37,008 nucleotides of DNA from Rubripirellula obstinata (GCF_001642955.1 NZ_LWSK01000057.1:1-37008); one strand, 5' to 3'; shown: positions 18,033 to 23,103, counted from the first letter of the stretch. Translations and numbers: made by a program. The notes: generated by a model from the letters alone, not told the origin.

Positions 18033-18404
18033 CTATTTCGTTTTCTTCTTGGTGGTCTTTCCCATTTGTTTCCAAAGGGAACGGCCGTTGTCTCGGTCGA
18101 GCCGGACGAGTTGTTGCTGTCGTGTGTCGAAAGCGATCAGGTTTCCCTTGGGTCGCTTCGCGTAAACGAACGGCAAGCAAACGGCGACGACTTTGTGCGG
18201 TTCACCGGCTGCGTTTGGCAGGTAGCGAAGTCGTACGAGTTCGTCGATGGGTTGCGAGATTCCTGAGCAGTCCCATAAGTAGGACGGAAGCTCGATGATC
18301 TCGCTGAGGATGGTGACGTAGTCACCTTTGGCGATGTCTTCGCCAGCGATCCTGGCCGCGACGGTCGTCACGGTTTTGGATCTGGATTCGGTTGTGGTTT
18401 TCAT
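18033..18404 (-). CDS. Hypothetical protein encoded between Y RNAs, upstream of ro60
   Basis: A 123-residue protein of unknown family. It has an N-terminal region rich in Thr/Ser/Lys, a beta-rich centre (KGDYVTILSEIIELPSYLWD and KVVAVCLPFVYAKRPKGNLIAFD) and a very basic C-terminal tail (KQMGKTTKKKTK) suited to RNA binding. The fold may be SH3/KOW-like, but this is a guess. It lies between Y RNA 3 and Y RNA 2 on the ro60 strand, so it is likely cotranscribed with them. The ATG at 18404 is chosen; an upstream extension would translate the Y RNA 3 side region. Its location suggests a role with Ro60 or Y RNA. Confidence 0.6.
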   Translation of the reverse strand: MKTTTESRSKTVTTVAARIAGEDIAKGDYVTILSEIIELPSYLWDCSGISQPIDELVRLRYLPNAAGEPHKVVAVCLPFVYAKRPKGNLIAFDTRQQQLVRLDRDNGRSLWKQMGKTTKKKTK

Positions 18405-18542
18405 GTTTCCGTAATCGTTGAAAGATCGAATTGTGCATGTGTGTTCTCTGCCTGACCGCGAGCTTGGACTACTCGCGGCCGGTCGGAATGGCGAAACAGG
18501 AGTGTAAAACACGCATCATTCGATCTCTCGAGACGATTGGGG

Positions 18543-18688
18543 AAAACGCGATTGACGAAGTGGTTCGATCAGACAAATTCGATGCTCTACCCACTGAGCT
18601 ACGAAGCGGACACAAGGTTCACTTCGGTGGGACTCGAACCCACGGCCGTCGAGGTGATGTAGTCCAATCTGGCAGTCAATCGTGTGCG
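18543..18688 (-). ncRNA. Y RNA-like RNA 3 (full tRNA-like module)
   Basis: The terminal stem is CGATTGAC (plus 18675-18682) with GTCAATCG (plus 18549-18556), followed by CGTTTT. The second stem is GATTGGAC/GTCTGATC. The tRNA-like module is the clearest of the set: T-arm GTGGG TTCGAGT CCCAC, a 7-bp acceptor-like stem CGAAGTG/CGCTTCG closed by an 11-nt loop, then TA and D-arm GCTC AGTGGGTA GAGC. The stem sequence differs from copy 2 by a compensated change (C-G to T-A), direct evidence for pairing. Confidence 0.85.
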
Positions 18689-18832
18689 GTTGGCGACGAA
18701 GTTTTGGTCAGACGTTTTTTACTGAGCTACTCGCGAACTTTCGTCCGCCGGCGGGGCTCGAACCCGCGACCTCGCCGCATTGCGACGCGCTCTCACCATG
18801 TAGTCTGAACCGGCAGTCGCCGTGGTTTGGTT
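18689..18832 (-). ncRNA. Y RNA-like RNA 4 (variant module)
   Basis: The terminal stem is GGCGAC (plus 18816-18821) with GTCGCC (plus 18692-18697). The second stem GGTTCAGAC pairs with GTCTGACC with a single bulged T. The module has a T-arm (GCGGG TTCGAGC CCCGC) and an extra hairpin (CGTCGC AAT GCGGCG). The D-arm is split: GCTCAGT lies on the 3' side and GGTGAGAGC on the 5' side. It abuts Y RNA 3 with no spacer and has no T-run, so it presumably depends on processing. Confidence 0.7.
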
Positions 18833-18835
18833 GAA

Positions 18836-18910
18836 GACGGATCGACGAAGGGACAACTCAGATGGTTCACATTTTCAAGATGTAATCCAAGCCTGCAGTC
18901 GATCAGTCAG
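18836..18910 (-). ncRNA. Y RNA-like RNA 5 (minimal stem, no tRNA-like module)
   Basis: The terminal stem is GATCGAC (plus 18898-18904) with GTCGATC (plus 18840-18846), with the family internal loop TGCA/CTTC. The second stem GGCTTGGAT pairs with ATCTGAGTT including wobbles. Where the other copies carry a tRNA-like module, only about 18 nt are present (TTACATCTTGAAAATGTG region). It starts immediately after the tRNA-Cys 3' end. It looks like a Ro-binding stem alone; it could be a decayed copy. Confidence 0.6.
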
Positions 18911-18981
18911 AAACGCTGGTGGGAGTCGAACCCACTTTGGCCGGGTTGCAACCGGCTGCCTGGCCATCTGGCTCCAGCGTT
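18911..18981 (-). tRNA. tRNA-Cys (GCA)
   Basis: Canonical cloverleaf: acceptor AACGCTG/CAGCGTT, D-stem GCC/GGC, anticodon loop TTGCAAC, T-arm GTGGG TTCGACT CCCAC and discriminator U73, as usual for cysteine. No CCA is encoded. It is the last tRNA of the array before the Y RNA block and is followed at once by Y RNA 5, implying a shared precursor. Confidence 0.9.
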
Positions 18982-18984
18982 GCG

Positions 18985-19019
18985 GTAGTCTTTAGGAATT
19001 AGTCTTTAGTCTCTAGGAA
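18985..19019. repeat. Family C repeat, left arm flanking the four-helix-bundle gene
   Basis: It contains TTAGTCTTTAGTCTCTAG. The inverse partner (AGACTAAGGACTAT) lies at 19393-19424 on the far side of the four-helix-bundle gene. Related hairpins without a gene are at 19795 and 22440. Confidence 0.65.
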
Positions 19020-19033
19020 AACAGGGGAATGAA

Positions 19034-19399
19034 ATGCGAGATCACAGAAAACTGCGAGCGTTTGAGTTGGCCGATGAACTGGTGCTCGACGTCTACCGTG
19101 CTACCAAGACATTTCCTCGTGAGGAAATGTTCGGGCTAACTTCGCAGGTTCGTCGAGCCGCCGTTTCGATTGCATCGAACATCGTCGAAGGTTGCGCACG
19201 CCAATCGCAGGCGGACTTCGTCCGATTTCTCGACATGGCATTCGCTTCCGCACGGGAAGTGGAATATCAACTCAGCATCGCTGCACGGCTCGAATACATG
19301 CCAGCCGATCTCGCCACGACACTCAACGACAAGGTTGTCGAAACGTCAAAGGTCACCTACGGGCTTCTCAAATCGCTGCGCTCAAAACCTACAGACTAA
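19034..19399 (+). CDS. Four-helix-bundle protein (23S rRNA intervening-sequence/S23 family)
   Basis: A 121-residue all-helical protein of the S23/IVP family, recognised by [19 protein letters not shown], the [20 protein letters not shown] block and [26 protein letters not shown] (both summarised). Such proteins are encoded in rRNA intervening sequences and resemble the Avd accessory protein of diversity-generating retroelements; their function is poorly known. It is the only gene between tRNA-Cys and tRNA-Arg and is antisense to the array. The flanking inverted repeat suggests it arrived as a cargo-carrying repeat element. Confidence 0.88.
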   Translation: MRDHRKLRAFELADELVLDVYRATKTFPREEMFGLTSQVRRAAVSIASNIVEGCARQSQADFVRFLDMAFASAREVEYQLSIAARLEYMPADLATTLNDKVVETSKVTYGLLKSLRSKPTD

Positions 19400-19424
19400 G
19401 GACTATTTGCTATCGCCTATCGAG
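19393..19424. repeat. Family C repeat, right arm
   Basis: Inverse of the left arm at 18985-19019. It overlaps the stop region of the four-helix-bundle gene and ends at the tRNA-Arg 3' end. Confidence 0.6.
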
Positions 19425-19496
19425 TAACCCGCCCAGGAATCGAACCTGGTCCGACAGTTTCGAGGACTGTCATGCTTTCCGGCACACCCGCGAGTC
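19425..19496 (-). tRNA. tRNA-Arg (UCG), divergent
   Basis: Acceptor GACTCGC/GCGGGTT pairs at all seven positions with wobbles. T-arm CCAGG TTCGATT CCTGG is normal. The anticodon stem ACAGT/ACTGT encloses CCTCGAA, giving anticodon UCG but with C instead of U at position 33. The D-arm is reduced (GTGC/GCAT, 6-nt loop). A Ser(CGA) reading of the loop cannot be excluded, but the short variable loop argues for Arg. Confidence 0.65.
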
Positions 19497-19528
19497 ATTT
19501 GGTTGGTTTCATACTTCATAGACACAAG

Positions 19529-19602
19529 AGCCGACGACTGGGTTCGCACCAGCATGGTTTGCTTTACAAGAGCAACGCCTTTCTACATCGAGCCACGTCG
19601 GC
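19529..19602 (-). tRNA. tRNA-Thr (UGU)
   Basis: Acceptor GCCGACG/CGTCGGC and anticodon arm TTGCT CTTGTAA AGCAA give UGU. The T-loop reads TGCGAAC, so position 55 is G rather than U. No CCA is encoded. Confidence 0.8.
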
Positions 19603-19619
19603 TGGCTTTGTCGCATCAG

Positions 19620-19691
19620 TAGCCCGACCAGGAATCGAACCCGGAACTTCTGGTTAGAAGCCAGAGATGATGTCCGTTTCACCATCGAGCC
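19620..19691 (-). tRNA. tRNA-Arg (UCU)
   Basis: Acceptor GGCTCGA/TCGGGCT, anticodon arm TCTGG CTTCTAA CCAGA giving UCU, and T-arm CCGGG TTCGATT CCTGG. The D-arm is irregular, with extra bases before the anticodon stem. Confidence 0.75.
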
Positions 19692-19705
19692 GTTTTGCAA
19701 ACAAG

Positions 19706-19791
19706 CGGAAGGCGAGGGAGTCGAACCCTCATCACCCGAAGGTGGCACGCGTTAGCAGTGCGGCCCGGCAAACCGTATCCGGCTGCCTTCC
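19706..19791 (-). tRNA. tRNA-Ser (GCU), class II
   Basis: Acceptor GGAAGGC/GCCTTCC, anticodon loop CTGCTAA (GCU), and long variable arm CCACC TTCG GGTG, as required for serine. T-arm GAGGG TTCGACT CCCTC; discriminator G. Confidence 0.88.
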
Positions 19792-19794
19792 GAA

Positions 19795-19872
19795 GTAGTC
19801 TTTAGCCGATAGTCTCTAGTCTTTAGCAATTAGGTGGCTATTGACTAATGACTACTGGCTATCAACTGTCGA
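19795..19872. repeat. Family C hairpin between tRNAs (no gene inside)
   Basis: TAGTCTTTAG and TAGTCTCTAGTCTTTAG on the left are answered by TGACTAATGACTA and GGCTATCAAC on the right, an imperfect ~75-nt palindrome. It is the gene-less counterpart of the repeat around the four-helix-bundle gene. Confidence 0.65.
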
Positions 19873-19873
19873 G

Positions 19874-19946
19874 TGATCGCGGATGGAATCGAACCATCGG
19901 TCTCCTGCTTGTCACGCAGGCGTCTTAGCCGCTGGACCACGCGATC
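19874..19946 (-). tRNA. tRNA-Val (GAC)
   Basis: Acceptor GATCGCG/CGCGATC, anticodon arm CCTGC GTGACAA GCAGG (GAC), T-arm GATGG TTCGATT CCATC, discriminator A. The plus strand would read GUC in the same hairpin, but the T-arm fixes the minus strand. Confidence 0.85.
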
Positions 19947-19954
19947 GTTTTTCA

Positions 19955-20030
19955 TGACCGAGGTGGGAGTCGAACCCACAAAATCGCCGCGCTCTCGACG
20001 CGACCGCTTTGCCGGTTTGCGTACTCGGCC
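19955..20030 (-). tRNA. tRNA-Leu-like (GAG), class I body
   Basis: Acceptor GGCCGAG/CTCGGTC and T-arm GTGGG TTCGACT CCCAC are sound. The five-pair anticodon stem TCGCG/CGCGG encloses TCGAGAG, giving GAG with C33. The variable loop is only ~7 nt, unlike normal class II leucine tRNAs. The D-arm CGC/GCG matches that of the tRNAs at 21518 and 21787. Confidence 0.65.
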
Positions 20031-20091
20031 AACTCTGCGACAATGAAGACGCATAACCGTTTCGTGGGTTCACAAGAACAAGAGCAGAATA

Positions 20092-21327
20092 TTGAATGAA
20101 CTTGTCGCCTTGTTCCGTCAGCTCGACGACGAGAAAATCGCTTGGGATGCGTACCGAACTCTGGATTACGCGCAAGCTGACATCATCAAACAGGTGCCAA
20201 TGGTCTTGGCGAACACTGCCTGCGACCATGAAGACGGTGCTTCAAAGTACGCTATCGCAGCCAACGAAGCATTGGCACACGCTATCATCAACCACCATTC
20301 CCGTTTGTTGAAGGAAGGCATTCAGCAACTACTCAAACGCCGTTCGTCTAGATTCCGAGCCGTCATTGCCGAGCACCTTGCTGAGAATCCTCAGGAGAGC
20401 TTTGCTTCTTGCTTTAGATCCGCAATCGAATCCGATGACGACGTGTTCATTGCCGCGTCGTTGCACGGACTTCGACAAGCCATCGCTAAAGAAAGTTTTC
20501 GAGGTTCCTTTCGCGATGAAATGTTCTCCATGCTGCTTGGGCTTTGCATCCCTCCAATGGAATCCAATCACGATGTCCCTTCCCTCGTTGCTTCTATGGA
20601 TGGAAAACGAGCGCGAGCCGAATTGGTTTCAGAGCAATTCTTGAAGCCTGACAATCCGGCACTCGCATCAATACTCCGAAACGCATGTGAACTGGATTCG
20701 TACGTTTCCGGCGACTCTCTAGAGCATCTGTTTTACCGAGTTGACGAAGGTCGCTCAGGGAATGTCCCGGATCCCGACTTGGTTCTTTCTTGGATTGTTC
20801 GGCTTGCGATGGGAAAACAACACTTAGAATTTGCACCGGTGCTCGAAAGAGCAAGCTGCCATCGCAACGTTGAAGTGAAGCGACTTGGCTTGCTCGGCTT
20901 AGTCAGATTGCATTTACCGCACGATCCAATTCGCTCATCTGTGGCAGCCTTAGATTCGACAGCGTTAAAACTTCTCTCCACTCCCGTCAAAGTTGTCGCT
21001 TTCGCAGCGAAATATATCGAAGCGGTCGAGGAACAGGACGAAGGGATACTTGTGTTCGCGCGGCAAACATCCGGGAAGCGATTCCGATTCACGATCAAGT
21101 CGCTTGGAGTGCTCAAGGCTACACCTCATGTCAACCTGTTGACGTGGCTGCTCGAAGAACTTGGCGAGAATCCAAAGGAGGAGCTGAAAAGCATGCGCAG
21201 ATCCGAATTAAAAGCACTTGGAAAATCAATTTCAACAAGGGAAAAACGTCTGAACTTCGATCGTCTTCGAGTCCTGATTTTCCAGTACATTTTGGCAGAC
21301 TCTTCCGCCTTTACGTCATTGAAGTAG
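20092..21327 (+). CDS. Hypothetical helical protein embedded in the tRNA array
   Basis: A 411-residue, mostly alpha-helical protein with no signal or transmembrane segment. Repeated helical pairs such as RSSRFRAVIAEHLAENPQ and DVFIAASLHGLRQAI suggest a HEAT/ARM-like solenoid, but no family is recognised. The proposed start is TTG at 20092, since no ATG opens this frame earlier. It is antisense to the tRNA array, and its TAG stop overlaps the 3' end of the Met tRNA. This is the only large protein inside the tRNA block and looks like an insertion between tRNA genes. Confidence 0.6.
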   Translation: MNELVALFRQLDDEKIAWDAYRTLDYAQADIIKQVPMVLANTACDHEDGASKYAIAANEALAHAIINHHSRLLKEGIQQLLKRRSSRFRAVIAEHLAENPQESFASCFRSAIESDDDVFIAASLHGLRQAIAKESFRGSFRDEMFSMLLGLCIPPMESNHDVPSLVASMDGKRARAELVSEQFLKPDNPALASILRNACELDSYVSGDSLEHLFYRVDEGRSGNVPDPDLVLSWIVRLAMGKQHLEFAPVLERASCHRNVEVKRLGLLGLVRLHLPHDPIRSSVAALDSTALKLLSTPVKVVAFAAKYIEAVEEQDEGILVFARQTSGKRFRFTIKSLGVLKATPHVNLLTWLLEELGENPKEELKSMRRSELKALGKSISTREKRLNFDRLRVLIFQYILADSSAFTSLK

Positions 21328-21393
21328 CGGATCCAGGGGTCGCACCCGGCGATCCGAGCTTATGAGGCTCAGCTGGGCACTGGCCCATCCGCA
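21325..21393 (-). tRNA. tRNA-Met/Ile2 (CAU)
   Basis: Anticodon arm TGAGC CTCATAA GCTCG (CAU). Acceptor GCGGAT/ATCCGC has a T-T mismatch at 1-72. T-arm CCGGG TGCGACC CCTGG has G55. The D-arm is short (GGGC CAGT GCCC). The initiator GGG/CCC anticodon-stem pairs are absent, so elongator Met or Ile2 is likelier than initiator. Confidence 0.7.
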
Positions 21394-21419
21394 TCGTTGT
21401 CGCGAGCTGAATCGCGAAG

Positions 21420-21504
21420 TAGCCAAGGCGAGAGTTGAACTCGCACGCCAATATTGGCACGACATTCTGGTGCCTGCGTGTCTCGCAGGTTCCACCACTT
21501 GGCT
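21420..21504 (-). tRNA. tRNA-Leu, class II (CAG suggested)
   Basis: Acceptor AGCCAAG/CTTGGCT, T-arm TGCGAG TTCAACT CTCGC, long variable arm containing GCCAATATTGGC, and leucine-like TGGTGGAA start of the D-region. The anticodon region ACCAGAAT points to CAG, but the anticodon stem has a bulge and position 33 is C. The anticodon is therefore tentative. Confidence 0.65.
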
Positions 21505-21517
21505 GTTTGCATCGAAG

Positions 21518-21591
21518 TACTGCGGGAGGGAGTCGAACCCTCAAACACGAACGTTTGAAATTCGCCGCTTTGCCGGTTTGCGTACCACAGC
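21518..21591 (-). tRNA. tRNA-Leu-like (CAA), class I body
   Basis: Acceptor GCTGTGG/CCGCAGT, anticodon arm CGAAT TTCAAAC GTTCG (CAA), T-arm GAGGG TTCGACT CCCTC. The variable loop is five bases (TGTTT), not a long arm. The D-arm is nearly identical to those of the tRNAs at 19955 and 21787. Confidence 0.78.
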
Positions 21592-21603
21592 ATTTTGAAT
21601 CAG

Positions 21604-21675
21604 TACTGAGGGCGGGAGTCGAACCCGCAAGCACTTGTTCCTAAGACAAGCGGCTCGCCGTTGGCCTACCTCAGC
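21604..21675 (-). tRNA. tRNA-Leu-like (UAG), class I body
   Basis: Acceptor GCTGAGG/CCTCAGT, D-arm GGC/GCC, anticodon arm CTTGT CTTAGGA ACAAG (UAG), five-base variable loop TGCTT, T-arm GCGGG TTCGACT CCCGC. All stems are good, so the short variable loop is a genuine feature. Confidence 0.8.
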
Positions 21676-21688
21676 GTTTGTAAAAAAG

Positions 21689-21759
21689 TGGAGCACCGGG
21701 GAATCGAACCCCGATTTTCTGCTTGCAAAACAGACGTCTTCCCGTTGGACGAGCGCCCC
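21689..21759 (-). tRNA. tRNA-Ala (UGC)
   Basis: Acceptor GGGGCGC/GTGCTCC contains the G3-U70 wobble that defines alanine identity. Anticodon loop TTTGCAA (UGC), T-arm CGGGG TTCGATT CCCCG, discriminator A. Confidence 0.9.
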
Positions 21760-21786
21760 ATGATGTTCTTCGTTGAATTTGAAAAG

Positions 21787-21877
21787 TGCCCAGAGCAGGA
21801 GTCGAACCTGCAAACACTCGGGTTACTGTGTTCATTGCCTAAAGGGCTCGCCGCTCGGCCGGTTGGCGTATCTAGGC
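21787..21877 (-). tRNA. tRNA-like, class II, anticodon uncertain
   Basis: Acceptor GCCTAGA/TCTGGGC, D-arm CGC/GCG and T-arm GCAGG TTCGACT CCTGC all pair. A long variable arm (AACAC/GTGTT) is present. The anticodon arm is malformed: GCC CTTTA GGC has only a five-base loop. Leu(UAG) or another isotype cannot be decided. Confidence 0.55.
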
Positions 21878-21881
21878 GAAA

Positions 21882-21953
21882 TAGTCCCGGATGGAATCGA
21901 ACCATCGTTTCCTGCGTGTAAAACAGGTGTCGTAGCCGTTGGACCACAGGACT
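21882..21953 (-). tRNA. tRNA-Val (UAC)
   Basis: Acceptor AGTCCTG/CGGGACT, anticodon arm CCTGT TTTACAC GCAGG (UAC), T-arm GATGG TTCGATT CCATC, discriminator A. Its T-arm equals that of the Val(GAC) gene. Confidence 0.88.
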
Positions 21954-21976
21954 TTGTCAAAATGTCGATCCGAAGA

Positions 21977-22049
21977 GCACGTCCCCAAGGATTTGAACCC
22001 TGACTAACTGGTTTGGAATCAGCAGTGCTACCGTTACACCAGAGACGTG
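21977..22049 (-). tRNA. tRNA-Trp (CCA)
   Basis: Acceptor CACGTCT/GGACGTG, anticodon loop TTCCAAA (CCA) with one stem mismatch, T-arm CAGGG TTCAAAT CCTTG. The D-region (TGGTGTAACGGTAGCAC) is typical of glutamine tRNAs, so the body may derive from tRNA-Gln. Confidence 0.75.
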
Positions 22050-22068
22050 TGAAACTTTTCAAAACAAG

Positions 22069-22153
22069 TGGGAACGCAAGGAATCGCACCTCTCGCCGAC
22101 TACCACACAATTCAAGGCAGAAGATTTACAGTCTCCCGTGTGGAAACGCTCCC
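22069..22153 (-). tRNA. tRNA-Tyr (GUA), class II, shortened D-arm
   Basis: Acceptor GGGAGCG/CGTTCCC, anticodon arm GGAGA CTGTAAA TCTTC (GUA) and a long variable arm. The D-arm is abbreviated (TTCC ACAC GGGA) and the T-loop TGCGATT has G55. Confidence 0.7.
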
Positions 22154-22171
22154 AAGATTTCATCAAACAAG

Positions 22172-22266
22172 CGGAAGCCCCAGTGTGGGAGCTGCACTCG
22201 AACCCACAACGGTGATTAGCCGCAGCTGTTTTCAAGACAGTGTCCTCATCCGGCCGGGTGACTTCC
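22172..22266 (-). tRNA. tRNA-Ser (UGA), class II, with enlarged T-loop
   Basis: Acceptor GGAAGTC/GGCTTCC, anticodon loop CTTGAAA (UGA), long variable arm, discriminator G. The T-stem GTGGG/CCCAC encloses 13 bases instead of seven (TTCGAG, six extra, T), with a few extra bases before the acceptor. Probably decayed. Confidence 0.6.
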
Positions 22267-22271
22267 AGAAA

Positions 22272-22359
22272 TAGCGAGTTAGCTTTTAGCGTGTTAGCTG
22301 TTAGCAAACACTGATCCGAAAAAGCTAATTGCTAATTGGCTACCGGCTAATCAGCTAGC
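22272..22359. repeat. Family D hairpin between tRNAs (GTTAGCTTTTAGC type)
   Basis: GTTAGCTTTTAGC and TTAGCTGTTAGC on the left are answered by GCTAATTGCTAATTGGCTA on the right, an imperfect palindrome of ~88 nt. Similar elements lie at 23304 and 23811. Confidence 0.65.
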
Positions 22360-22363
22360 CAAG

Positions 22364-22438
22364 TGACGTGAGCGGGAATCGAACCCGCGGACTCCTGGAT
22401 GAAAACCAGACGATTCTGCCATCAGAATCTACCACGCC
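22364..22438 (-). tRNA. tRNA-Glu (UUC)
   Basis: Acceptor GGCGTGG/TCACGTC, anticodon arm TCTGG TTTTCAT CCAGG (UUC), T-arm GCGGG TTCGATT CCCGC, discriminator A. Confidence 0.85.
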
Positions 22439-22439
22439 G

Positions 22440-22517
22440 AAATAGTTGATAGTCTTTAGCCGATAGTCTGTAGGTCTTTCTTCTATCAACTAAAGACTGT
22501 TTGCTATGGACTTTCGA
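22440..22517. repeat. Family C hairpin between tRNAs (no gene inside)
   Basis: GTTGATAGTCTTTAG pairs with CTATCAACTAAAGAC, plus flanking related copies, an imperfect ~78-nt palindrome like that at 19795. Confidence 0.68.
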
Positions 22518-22518
22518 G

Positions 22519-22591
22519 CGATGGCAACGGGAGTCGAACCCGCAACGACTTGATAGACAATCAAGCTTCCTTCCCAGAGGAAATTGCGACC
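22519..22591 (-). tRNA. tRNA-Asp (GUC)
   Basis: Anticodon arm CTTGA TTGTCTA TCAAG (GUC), T-arm GCGGG TTCGACT CCCGT, D-stem TTCC/GGAA, discriminator G as for aspartate. Acceptor GGTCGCA/TGCCATC has one C-C mismatch. Confidence 0.78.
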
Positions 22592-22606
22592 GAATATGTT
22601 CGCGAG

Positions 22607-22682
22607 GGTGACCAACCGGAATTGAACCGGCGACAAACTCATTCACAGTGAGTCTCTGGAAGCCAACACCAGATCTGGCCAC
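22607..22682 (-). tRNA. tRNA-His (GUG)
   Basis: Acceptor GTGGCCA/TGGTCAC, anticodon arm ACTCA CTGTGAA TGAGT (GUG), T-arm GCCGG TTCAATT CCGGT, discriminator C as expected for histidine. Confidence 0.88.
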
Positions 22683-22684
22683 AG

Positions 22685-22759
22685 CACCGGAGACTGGAAT
22701 CGAACCAATGAACTCCTCGTTCAGAGCGAGGTGCAGCGACCAACAACTGCTACTCCGGC
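22685..22759 (-). tRNA. tRNA-Gln (CUG)
   Basis: Acceptor GCCGGAG/CTCCGGT, anticodon arm CCTCG CTCTGAA CGAGG (CUG), T-arm ATTGG TTCGATT CCAGT. Only two bases separate it from tRNA-His. Confidence 0.85.
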
Positions 22760-22778
22760 GTAACTTAAACTTGCAAAG

Positions 22779-22846
22779 CACTCCGTCCGGGAATTGAACC
22801 CGACCTGCGAGCTTCAAAGGCTCACGTCGCGACGACGCGCCGGAGA
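22779..22846 (-). tRNA. tRNA-Gln (UUG), short
   Basis: Anticodon arm TGAGC CTTTGAA GCTCG (UUG) and T-arm TCGGG TTCAATT CCCGG are good. Acceptor CTCCG/CGGAG has five pairs and the D-arm is compact. Total ~68 nt. Confidence 0.7.
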
Positions 22847-22865
22847 GAGTTTTCAACAATGAAAG

Positions 22866-22937
22866 AGTGTCCTGTGGGAGTCGAACCCACCTAGCCGGAT
22901 TGGAAGCCCGGAACCTTTGCCGCTCGGCCAAGGACAC
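22866..22937 (-). tRNA. tRNA-Gly (UCC)
   Basis: Acceptor GTGTCCT/AGGACAC, anticodon arm CCGGG CTTCCAA TCCGG (UCC), T-arm GTGGG TTCGACT CCCAC. All stems complete. Confidence 0.9.
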
Positions 22938-22944
22938 GAAATTT

Positions 22945-23018
22945 GCGGAAGTTTGAAGGGCGAGGTGTAGAACGAAGCGAGCTATTCCACACTTCTCGCT
23001 TCACCCTTCAAACTTCGC
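22945..23018. repeat. Family E hairpin between tRNAs
   Basis: AAGTTTGAAGGG (22949-22960) and CCCTTCAAACTT (23004-23015) are perfect inverse arms, extended by GCG/CGC and an AT-poor centre. The family differs from C and D. Confidence 0.75.
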
Positions 23019-23022
23019 GAAG

Positions 23023-23094
23023 CTCCGGCGGATGGACTCGAACCATCACTCGTCTCCTTAACAGGGAGCCGCCTTACCATTGGGCCACACCGGA
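23023..23094 (-). tRNA. tRNA-Asn (GUU)
   Basis: Acceptor TCCGGTG/CGCCGGA, anticodon arm GCTCC CTGTTAA GGAGA (GUU), T-arm GATGG TTCGAGT CCATC, discriminator G as usual for asparagine. Confidence 0.9.
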
Positions 23095-23103
23095 TTTTTG
23101 CAA

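Noticed and set aside
17711-18832. Reading the segments as circularly permuted or split tRNA genes, because the T-arm half precedes the D-arm half and the acceptor strands pair across them.
   Set aside because: The acceptor-like stem is closed by a loop rather than ending in CCA, the anticodon arm is mostly missing, the ends form covarying stems with T-runs, and ro60 is adjacent. A Y RNA explains all of this better.
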